Below are positions 9,957 to 16,528 of a stretch of 64,000 nt of DNA, piece by piece. The stretch is from Rhynchopus euleeides (taxonomy: Eukaryota; Euglenozoa; Diplonemea; Diplonemida; Diplonemidae): the NCBI GenBank assembly GCA_963210315.1, contig OY723304.1:1860001-1924000 (forward strand), given 5' to 3'. The notes beneath the pieces were generated by a model, which saw only the letters and a list, made by a program, of their open reading frames with translations, searched no databases and was not told where the DNA came from. Numbering within the stretch: the first letter of the stretch is position 1; every line of letters starts with the position of its first letter. The position numbers and the translations under genes are program-made.

Positions 9957-10249
9957 GCAAGATTCTGGGACAGGCTGTGTCAGTTGCAAGATCTTTCAAC
10001 AAGCACATTGTGCCTGTTGCGAGACCTTGTGGCCAGCACAACTGTGACAGTTGTGAGATCTTTTTCACAGGCTCATTGTGCCAGTCAAGCCAACATGCCT
10101 GTGGTGCCAGTTGGAAGATCCTGTGTGGCAAGCACAGTCATTGTGTGCCAGTCACAAGATCTTTTCACAGGCTCATTGTGCCGGTTGCAAAGATTGTGTG
10201 GGAAGGAGATTGCACCTCTGGCAAGACCTTGCACCAAGCTGTCTTCAAG
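9957..10249 (-). repeat. Diverged ~33-bp minisatellite, reverse orientation
   Basis: About eight imperfect units, 29-41 bases each, with the plus-strand theme CAAGATCTTTTCACAGGCTC then ATTGTGCCAGTTG. Clear units begin near 9958, 9987, 10020 and 10054. Read on the minus strand, the array follows a T-arm-like sequence and a poly-A run, exactly as the large satellite does at 16489 on the plus strand. The monomers also resemble each other loosely when one is reverse-complemented. It is probably an old relative of the big array. The preceding 9691-9956 holds no recognisable feature and is presumably 3' UTR or intergenic DNA of the receptor gene. Confidence 0.65.
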
Positions 10250-10276
10250 GTATTTTTGGCGGATGTGGGTGTGGTG

Positions 10277-10322
10277 TTTTTTTTTTGGTACCCGGGGGCG
10301 AACCGGGGGACTGCTACTCTCC
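10277..10322 (-). other. tRNA T-arm-like sequence followed by poly-A (inverted copy 1)
   Basis: On the minus strand this reads GTAGCAGTC, then a perfect 5-bp stem and 7-base loop CCCGG-TTCGCCC-CCGGG, then TACC and ten A. The stem-loop has T-arm dimensions, and the loop begins TTCG as in tRNA. Positions 10287-10317 (31 bp) are the exact reverse complement of 16489-16519. There is no complete tRNA around it, so it is a tRNA-like or Pol III B-box-like 3' end of a repeat element rather than a tRNA gene. Confidence 0.65.
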
Positions 10323-10365
10323 GAGGTAACACCCATATCCTGAAGGAATTATTATCGAGGTAAGG

Positions 10366-10461
10366 CCCATTTTCGTTGAGAGTTATTAGTGAGTCCCATT
10401 TTCGTTGGGAGTTAACTCTCAACGAAAATGGGTACAAAAATTAGTAACTGTCAACGAAAAT
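10366..10461. repeat. CATTTTCGTTG motif in both orientations, including a 38-bp palindrome
   Basis: CCCATTTTCGTTG occurs at 10366 and 10395, and its reverse complement CAACGAAAAT at about 10420 and 10452. The 10395-10432 segment is a near-perfect 38-bp palindrome centred on GTTAAC at 10411-10416. It would form a strong hairpin or cruciform. It lies between the T-arm-like module and the 5' end of the retroelement. It might be a recombination or insertion relic; no function can be read from it. Confidence 0.7.
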
Positions 10462-11306
10462 CTCCGGACGCGACGCTCGCCGGACGCGACGCTCGCCGGA
10501 CGCGACGCTCTGTGACGCCTTCTCGCCGCTCCAGGTGCTGCAGGGGGTGAAGGGATTCCCCACGGGTTCTGCAGGCGGGGCTCTGGGCCTACGACCGGAC
10601 CATCTGAAGGCGGCGGTGACGCACCCGACGGCGCGGGCCCTCCCGGCACTGACCCACCTCGTGAACGCCATGGCGCGGGGTGCGGCCCCGGCGTCTGTCC
10701 AGCCCTGGTTGGCGGGGGCAAACCTGACAGCGCTGAGGAAGTCGGAGAAGGAGGTACGGCCGATCGCGTGTGGCGAATCGTTGAGACGGCTCGTGGCCAA
10801 GCTCCTCGCAGCGCGCCACCGGGACGAAGCGAAGGCTGTTCTCCTCCGCAGTGGGCAGGTTGGTGTGGCGGTGCGACAGGGAGCGGAGGCGGCGACGGCT
10901 GTGACGGCCAACTACGCGGCCAGGCGGCGGGGGCAAGACGCGTGCATCCTGAAAGTCGATTTCACCAACGCGTTTAATGCGGTGGATCGCTCAGCCTTCC
11001 TGAGAGAGGTGGAGCAGAAGTTTCCGGGGATGCTGCCGTGGGTCGCATGGTGCTACGCGAGCCCGTCGAAGCTGCAGTTCGGGAAGGAATGTGTGACGTC
11101 GTCGTGTGGTGTGCAGCAGGGTGACCCCCTCGGCCCACTGCTCTTCTCCCTCGCGATCGCCCCCGTGGCTGAGGAGGTGAAGCAGATCAAGGGGATACAC
11201 GGGGCGGTGTGGTACCTCGATGACGGGGTGATCATGGGGAGCGGATACGCGGTCGGCCAGGCGTACCGGCTCATCGTCGAGCGGTGCAAGCACTTGGGTC
11301 TGCAGG
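10448..11306 (+). pseudogene. Reverse transcriptase domain, 5'-truncated, frame broken at its end
   Basis: The frame is open from 10448 (after TAA at 10445), but element-like residues begin only about 10514. Motifs in order: FPTGSAGGALGLRPDHLK (the GSAGG-GLRPxHL block at the start of such RTs), VRPIACGESLRRLVAK (RPIA-GE-LRRL), VDFTNAFNAVDR with the first catalytic Asp at 10958, QQGDPLGPLLFSLAI, and YLDDG with the catalytic Asp pair at 11219-11224. The catalytic residues are intact. Just after CKHLGLQ the frame continues as missense, while the expected continuation (SEDKCELVDL) sits in the next frame, so a one-base shift separates RT from the rest. There is no start codon or N-terminal DNA-binding region, hence a truncated copy. 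Programmed frameshifting or a sequencing error cannot be excluded. Confidence 0.8.
10464..10510. repeat. Three tandem copies of a 16-bp GC-rich unit
   Basis: The unit CCGGACGCGACGCTCG is repeated at 10464, 10480 and 10496, the last copy lacking only its final base. The array abuts the first recognisable reverse-transcriptase residues (about 10511 onward). A 16-bp unit shifts frame on each copy, so it is unlikely to be element coding sequence. It probably marks the 5' junction of the truncated retroelement. Confidence 0.75.
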
Positions 11307-14300
11307 TCCGAGGACAAGTGCGAGCTGGTGGACCTGAGCGGCAGGGGGACGGGGCATTCCGTGCAGGAGTGGGCTGGATGGGGACTGAAGGTGGTCGAGA
11401 AGCCGAAGAACTCGCCCATCCCGGGCATCAGGTGGATGCGGGACGGCAACTTCGAGCTGCTCGGAGCCCCGATAGGGGATGCGGCGTGGTGCGAGCAGTT
11501 CATGTCGGAGCGGGTGGACCAGTTTGTGACCTCCCTGGACGCCCTCGACAAGCTGACTGACTCGCAGACCGCATTTGCCCTGCTGCGTGAGTGCCTGGGG
11601 TTCGCGCGCATGGTGTTCTTTATGCGTGCGATTGGTTTCAAAGGGGTGACGGGCTACCTCGAGAGGTACGACGCGCGCGTGCAGCGGAGCCTCGCGAAGC
11701 TTCTGGGCTACGACGACGACTGCCTCCCACAAGAAGCGATGTTGCAGGCGTCCCTCCCTGTTCGAATCGGAGGTCTGGGGATACGCAAGTCGGCCGACCA
11801 TTGGCATGCGGCGGCGCTGGCTTCGAGTGCGGGGACCGCAGCGCTGTGCCGACGGCTGGACCGAGACTTCGTGTGGGATGCAGAGGGCTGGAGGCAGACG
11901 GCCTCCTCGTATAACGAAATGGTAGCTGAGGGCTGGCGTCTGGACACCGAGGCACCTCCGGAGAGAGCCCCCGAGCAGCGCTCGCTCTCGCTGGGCATTC
12001 TGGAGAGGTGGTACAACGCGCTGATGGATGAGGCGGATGCGGTGACGCGGGCCCGGATGCAGTCTCTCCTGCTGCCAGGGTGCGGTGCGTGGCTGACGGG
12101 AAACCCGGCTCGCTGGGAGGCGATGCCCCCGCTGCCGTTCCAAGCAGTGCTCAGGTATCGCTTAGGCCTTCCGCTGTACGAATCGCTGGCGCGGTGTGAA
12201 TGCTGCGGGAAGGATGGGGTGATGGACGCGCACGGTCTGCATGCCACCCTCTGCGAGAAGGGGGGTGGGGCCATCACGCGCCACGAGGCGGTGGCGGATG
12301 CTTTGCTGCGAGCAGCGCGACAGGGTGGCTTGAGAGCCGAGCGGGAGACATTGGGTCTGCTGGAGGGAGACAGGAGACGCCCAGGGGATGTCACGTTGCA
12401 GCAGGGATTCCTGGATGGTCGAGTCACTGCCATAGATGTAGCGGTGGTGAACCCCCTGGCCCCGTCGTTTCTGCAGCTGGCAGCCAGGACGGTAGGCGGG
12501 GCAGCGGCGCGGCGGCAGACTACGAAGGTCTGGAAGTACCGCGAGGATGAGGCCGTGCGGACGGGCCGCCTTGCCTTCGAGCCATTTGTGGTCGAGCTTT
12601 TTGGGGGCTGGGGCCAGCGGGCACACTCCATCATGAACCGCCTCGTGTCATTGGGGGCAGCCAAGCTGGGGGTCGGGCGGGTGCAAGTGGCACAACAGAC
12701 GGCCCGCAGCATGGGGTGGGCCTTCCTGAAGGCAGTGGGTGCGTCGCTCGAGTCGTGTGGGAGGCTGTGCACGGTGGCAGGGCAGGGGAGGCAGCGAGTG
12801 GAGCTGACGAAGACCCCGGTGATCGACCCCGAGACGTATGTGAAGTTCGGGGACCTGATGCCGGGGGTCGTCATGGAGGAAGTGCCCCCAGACGCGCCGG
12901 ACGTTGACGAGGATGAGGGCAGCGAGGGGGACGACGCCCCCCCCAGTGACCCGACCCCACAAGAGGAGCGGGTTTTCGACGCGAAGCTGGCGCAGTGGCG
13001 CAGGCGGTGCGATCCCGGCGGGTCCCGGACGGTGGGGCAGTGCGTGACGGGGTGCGCGGCCAGCCTCCCGGCGTGGTACCAGCTGAAGCAGCTGGGTGCA
13101 GTTTTACCTCGGGGCAAGGCGGGTGATGGTTTGAGTGCCATAATGGCTGGTCGAGGGGCGCCGTGCAGCCTCTCACAGGCACGCAGACAGGCTGTGGCTT
13201 TGGTTCTGCATGCGCCGGCACTACGTCGAGAGGTGGACGACCCGACTGAGTGGAGCCGTCGGATGCTGGCCCCACAGGAGGCAGATGGGTCAATGGCGGA
13301 GTGTGCGTGGGCGGACCTGGCGCTGCTGCGGGCGCTGGCGGTGGTGACGCGCAGCGAGATCCTGGTCATCCGTGACTTTGGGGAGCCTGTGTTGTGCAGG
13401 CCGGCGCCGGGAGCGCAGGTGGGTGGGCGCTTCTCGTTGTGTGCGGTGGGCAAGGGCTTCGTGCGGGTCGACGTCGACATGGACCTGTCGCAGATGCCCG
13501 AGGGCCCCGAGGCAGAGCTGGGCACGCAGATGGACAGGGTGGTGGCAGGTGACAAAGGGGCGGAGTGCCACATCTGTGCGGTTGAGATCCCGCCGCGGGC
13601 ACGCCACCTCCGATGCGGGCACTGCATGCGGGCCGCGTGTGAGGCGTGCGGGGGGTCGGGCCTACCCTGTGCGTGCCCCAAGATCCAGCTCGTGAAAGCG
13701 TCGGAAGCCGGCCGCTCGCAAGGCTGGGCAGCGCCGACGGGCGTGAAACAGGAGATGGAGGTGGACGCGGCGGAAGATCAGGCGGAAGCGGGTGAGACCT
13801 CGATTGGGGGGTGTGTGTATCTGGACGGGTGCGCACCTACTCCCCAGGGCACACCGATGGCGACCGACGCAAACGCGGAGCCGGCCTCGGAGGAGGAGCG
13901 GCAGGCGCGGGAGGCGAGCAGGTGGCAGCTGGTGCAGGAGCTCGCAGGCACGGAGCCAGTGGCGGCCTTCATCGCCCAGTGGCAGAGCGCCGCCCCCTCC
14001 GATGTGTCGCAGTGCCTGGGGGTCGAGGAGCTGGTGAGGTCCCTCCAGGGGCAGGTGCGATGGAAGGCGGCGTACACAGTGGGCGACTGCCTGTTCGACG
14101 CGGTCGTCGCCCAGCTACCCACTGGGCTCAAGGTGACAGCGGCCGAAGCGAGGACGCGGGCAGTGAAGGCGGTGATGCAGCACGCAGGGCTCCGCACAAT
14201 GGTTGAGGGAGGGGAGCCGGAGGTGTGGGCACAGCAGATGAGCAGAAGAGGGGCAGGGCCAGGTCTGCAGTCGTGGGCTGACGAGCTGGTCCTCGGGGGG

Positions 14301-15755
14301 CTCGCACGGGCCCTCCGAATCACCATCCTCTCCTTCCGGAGGCAAGGCTGTGGCGTCAGGGTGTGGCGCGCGGCGGAGAGGGCGGTAGCAATGGCGGCAG
14401 TGGCTTTTGTGGATGAGTCAGGGCAAGCAGACGGCACAGCGGTGGGCCACTTCGTGCCGGTGGTCCTGCCCGAGCCGCTACAGCAGTGGGCGCGGGAGGT
14501 GGACACGTGTCCTGTGGGGCAGGACAAGCGCGTGCGAGGGTGCGAGCAGGCGAAGCGGATGCGCCTCCAGGTGGGATGGCAGACGAGCTGCGGCGCGTGC
14601 ACCACGCCGGTGGGCCCTCGCGGGTGCTGGGGGTGCGGCGAGTGTGGGGTGGCAGTGTGCCTCACGTGCCGTGAAAGGTGCCCCACCGCGTACAGGGGGT
14701 GCAGTGGGGCACCCCCGGTCCCCCCTCCGACAGGGAGCCGGGGGCCGAGGCAGACTGGTGGGGACGTGACGTCTCTGGGGGAAGGTTCCAACAACAAACC
14801 TTCAGCCATCCCCCAGCAGACGACAGAGGCGCAGACCAGCGGGGCAGCAGAGGAGGCACCCAGAGCAGCGCGAGCATCGGCCGAGGCAGCAACGGCGGCA
14901 CCGGCAACAACTACGACAGCGACAACGGCGGCAGAGACGACGCCCCTGGGGGAAGGTTCCACTACAACACCTTCAGCCATCCTCCAGCAGGCACCAGCCT
15001 CAGCGGCGACAACGACAGCGGCGGTGCAGGAGGCTCTACCGCAGGGGGACTTCGCCTTCGATGACGACGAGGTGCAGGAGGATCTGTCGCAGGAGGACGT
15101 CGACGTCGATGACGACGAGGTGCAGGAGGAGATGTCGGACAACGTGGCCGAGCAGTCCGACGGGTCAATGGGAGGCAACCAACAACAGACAGCCACCCGT
15201 GTGTCGTGGGTGCGGATCCCTGCGGAGAGGGCGAGGAAGGAGCAGTGGGCAGGAAGCAGTGAGGACGGCACCGCGATGGTGGAGGGCGTGAGGGTATTCC
15301 CCTGCGCGGCGATGGCGGCGGCGAGTGGTGCGGCGGACGCGGCGTGTATCCCGGACTCGGCGGACGGCTGGGAAGGGCTGTTCGGCAGGAATGGGCCGCA
15401 TGCGGGGGCGGCGGCGACGGCACACTGTGTGTTCAAGCAGTGGATCGCAGACAGGCGGGCGGTCGACGCGACCTACTACACCACAGGGGGTCGGCAGGGC
15501 TCGCAGGAGGGAAACGCCGAGTACCTGGCCTGCAAGCGGGTCGACTCGCACGCCAACAAGCGCCAGAAGGCGGCCCTGAAGAGGAAGCGGCGTGTGCAAC
15601 GACAGGAGCGTGACCGACGTGATGGCGGCAGGGGCAGCGGGGACTGTCGTGATCGTCGAGGAGGTGATGGTGCAGGCAGGGGCAGCGGAAGGGAGCGCCG
15701 TGCGGGCCGGCATGAGCCGACCATCATGGGCGCTGGCAGGGGGGCCCGCAGATGA
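11307..15755 (+). CDS. Retroelement polyprotein, C-terminal part: RT thumb, zinc knuckle, endonuclease, two OTU-like domains, RING-like cluster
   Basis: Positions count from codon 11328, seven codons in. Residues 1-~250 finish the RT thumb (LLGAPIG, PVRIGGLGIRKSADHWHAAA). A zinc knuckle lies at 290-316 (CECCG, then DAHGLHATLC and RH). The restriction-like nuclease has Glu near 338-340, Asp354 (RRPGDV), Asp370 (AIDVAV) and Lys400 (TTKVWKY). An OTU-like fold at ~590-715 has GDG-LS where GDC-LF is expected and Gly710 where the His should be, so it should be inactive. A RING-like cluster spans 747-784 (CHIC, CGHC, CEAC). A second OTU domain at ~910-1045 has GDCLFDAV with Cys921 and GHFVPV with His1041, plus a WADEL helix: a plausible cysteine protease or deubiquitinase. 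Another Cys cluster is at ~1085-1125. The rest is low-complexity acidic, then a Lys/Arg-rich tail. OTU proteases are known in some retroelements; the dead/active pair is the oddity. Confidence 0.82.
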   Translation, partial: SEDKCELVDLSGRGTGHSVQEWAGWGLKVVEKPKNSPIPGIRWMRDGNFELLGAPIGDAAWCEQFMSERVDQFVTSLDALDKLTDSQTAFALLRECLGFARMVFFMRAIGFKGVTGYLERYDARVQRSLAKLLGYDDDCLPQEAMLQASLPVRIGGLGIRKSADHWHAAALASSAGTAALCRRLDRDFVWDAEGWRQTASSYNEMVAEGWRLDTEAPPERAPEQRSLSLGILERWYNALMDEADAVTRARMQSLLLPGCGAWLTGNPARWEAMPPLPFQAVLRYRLGLPLYESLARCECCGKDGVMDAHGLHATLCEKGGGAITRHEAVADALLRAARQGGLRAERETLGLLEGDRRRPGDVTLQQGFLDGRVTAIDVAVVNPLAPSFLQLAARTVGGAAARRQTTKVWKYREDEAVRTGRLAFEPFVVELFGGWGQRAHSIMNRLVSLGAAKLGVGRVQVAQQTARSMGWAFLKAVGASLESCGRLCTVAGQGRQRVELTKTPVIDPETYVKFGDLMPGVVMEEVPPDAPDVDEDEGSEGDDAPPSDPTPQEERVFDAKLAQWRRRCDPGGSRTVGQCVTGCAASLPAWYQLKQLGAVLPRGKAGDGLSAIMAGRGAPCSLSQARRQAVALVLHAPALRREVDDPTEWSRRMLAPQEADGSMAECAWADLALLRALAVVTRSEILVIRDFGEPVLCRPAPGAQVGGRFSLCAVGKGFVRVDVDMDLSQMPEGPEAELGTQMDRVVAGDKGAECHICAVEIPPRARHLRCGHCMRAACEACGGSGLPCACPKIQLVKASEAGRSQGWAAPTGVKQEMEVDAAEDQAEAGETSIGGCVYLDGCAPTPQGTPMATDANAEPASEEERQAREASRWQLVQELAGTEPVAAFIAQWQSAAPSDVSQCLGVEELVRSLQGQVRWKAAYTVGDCLFDAVVAQLPTGLKVTAAEARTRAVKAVMQHAGLRTMVEGGEPEVWAQQMSRRGAGPGLQSWADELVLGGLARALRITILSFRRQGCGVRVWRAAERAVAMAAVAFVDESGQADGTAVGHFVPVVLPEPLQQWAREVDTCPVGQDKRVRGCEQAKRMRLQVGWQTSCGACTTPVGPRGCWGCGECGVAVCLTCRERCPTAYRGCSGAPPVPPPTGSRGPRQTGGDVTSLGEGSNNKPSAIPQQTTEAQTSGAAEEAPRAARASAEAATAAPATTTTATTAAETTPLGEGSTTTPSAILQQAPASAATTTAAVQEALPQGDFAFDDDEVQEDLSQEDVDVDDDEVQEEMSDNVAEQSDGSMGGNQQQTATRVSWVRIPAERARKEQWAGSSEDGTAMVEGVRVFPCAAMAAASGAADAACIPDSADGWEGLFGRNGPHAGAAATAHCVFKQWIADRRAVDATYYTTGGRQGSQEGNAEYLACKRVDSHANKRQKAALKRKRRVQRQERDRRDGGRGSGDCRDRRGGDGAGRGSGRERRAGRHEPTIMGAGRGARR

Positions 15756-15778
15756 GCGGGCATTACACGTCTGTGCGT

Positions 15779-15797
15779 GGCCCCGCAGGGCGGGGCC
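15779..15797 (+). terminator. GC-rich hairpin just after the retroelement stop codon
   Basis: GGCCCCGC-AGG-GCGGGGCC forms a perfect 8-bp stem with a 3-base loop, 24 bases after the stop. It resembles a stable 3' UTR hairpin. In non-LTR elements 3' UTR structure is often recognised by the RT. Whether this acts that way, as a processing signal, or not at all is unknown. Confidence 0.45.
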
Positions 15798-16403
15798 GTC
15801 TAACGCATAGCATCCTTAACATCCCCACTCCCCCCCCCCCCCCCTCCCAGAGTCGTCACGAGTGTGTACAGTTTGAGTGCTCGTGTGATGATTCCCCAGT
15901 GTGGATAATTTGCCCTTCGAGCTGGGGGACCAGGTCGACAGCCTGGCCCTCAGCGCCTAATCAACCAAACCAGACCATCTCCCCCCCCCCCCCTCCCTTA
16001 ATAGAGTCCTGCACAGTGTGTATAGTCTTGTCCTTTGGGGGGGTTCGGAGTGCTCAGATGGTGTCGGCCGCCGGCTCGGAGTGGCACAAGCAGAACATGT
16101 GTGAGGACCACGGCACCACGGACCCCTGTAATTTCTCTCCATGCATCCACCATTCGACTTGATTTCGCCCCTTCTCGCTTCTCCCCTGTTCTCTCCCCCC
16201 GGTCGAGTGGTTTGCAAGGATGGACCGCTCGGTCTTGGGAACCGCTCGACTGGGAAACTCTCGACCCTGTTTTTTGCGCGTTTCCAGCCGTGGGCGTTTT
16301 CGATGGTCACCCCTTGGGAGGAGACTGGAGAGGACGCCCAGCCATTGTTGTTCGAACATGCCGAGTACACGGCTCTCTAGCCTCTGCAGCAGATGACCAA
16401 CAA
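15798..16403. other. Noncoding 3' flank with poly-C runs and a partial duplication
   Basis: No gene is recognised. There are runs of 15 C (15830-15844) and 13 C (15981-15993). Each is followed by CTCCC, then a related sequence: AGAGTCGTCACGAGTGTGTA near 15850 and AGAGTCCTGCACAGTGTGTA near 16003. This looks like an old tandem duplication of about 150 bp. It may be element 3' UTR or flanking DNA. Confidence 0.45.
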
Positions 16404-16473
16404 CACGGGTGTCGATGGCTTCCGCCCTGCATGTCACCTTGCTTCTCGCCTCGACATGCAGCAGACACCCGTG
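16404..16473 (+). other. Two-stem hairpin ahead of the T-arm-like sequence
   Basis: CACGGGTGTC (16404-16413) pairs perfectly with GACACCCGTG (16464-16473). Inside it, CTGCATGTC (16427-16435) pairs perfectly with GACATGCAG (16453-16461), leaving a 17-base loop. It lies 15 bases before the T-arm module, so it may be part of the same RNA element. No matching hairpin was seen beside the inverted copy near 10.3 kb. Confidence 0.6.
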
Positions 16474-16483
16474 AGCAGAGAAA

Positions 16484-16528
16484 GGAGTGTAGCAGTCCCC
16501 CGGTTCGCCCCCGGGTACCAAAAAAAAA
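16484..16528 (+). other. tRNA T-arm-like sequence followed by poly-A (copy 2)
   Basis: Same stem-loop as at 10277-10322 but on the plus strand: stem CCCGG (16499-16503), loop TTCGCCC (16504-16510), stem CCGGG (16511-16515), TACC, then nine A to 16528. The 43-kb satellite begins at the next base. No acceptor, D or anticodon arms are visible, so it is not called a tRNA gene. Confidence 0.65.

Larger units (their letters stand above)
10511..15797 (+). mobile_element. Non-LTR retroelement, 5'-truncated, RT + restriction-like endonuclease + OTU domains
   Basis: One element runs from the start of a reverse-transcriptase domain to a 3' hairpin. Order: RT fingers/palm/thumb, zinc knuckle, restriction-like endonuclease, OTU-like domain, RING-like cluster, second OTU domain, Cys cluster, low-complexity region and basic tail. 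No LTRs or integrase are seen. RT followed by a CCHC-type knuckle and PD-(D/E)XK nuclease is the known arrangement of early-branching, R2-like non-LTR elements that use target-primed reverse transcription. The missing 5' part and junction repeats fit 5' truncation during insertion. The reading frame breaks once at about 11305. I see no clear target-site duplication, so the 3' limit is approximate and may lie beyond 15797. Confidence 0.8.

Noticed and set aside
10366-10461. Terminal inverted repeats of a DNA transposon
   Set aside because: The copies are clustered on one side only, with no transposase and no matching copy at the far side of the retroelement.
11708-13681. 657-codon minus-strand open frame
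   Set aside because: It is the antisense shadow of the GC-rich retroelement coding region, whose plus frame has clear domains.
16484-16528. tRNA gene ending at the poly-A
   Set aside because: Only a T-arm is present; there is no acceptor, D arm or anticodon arm in the 60 bases before it.
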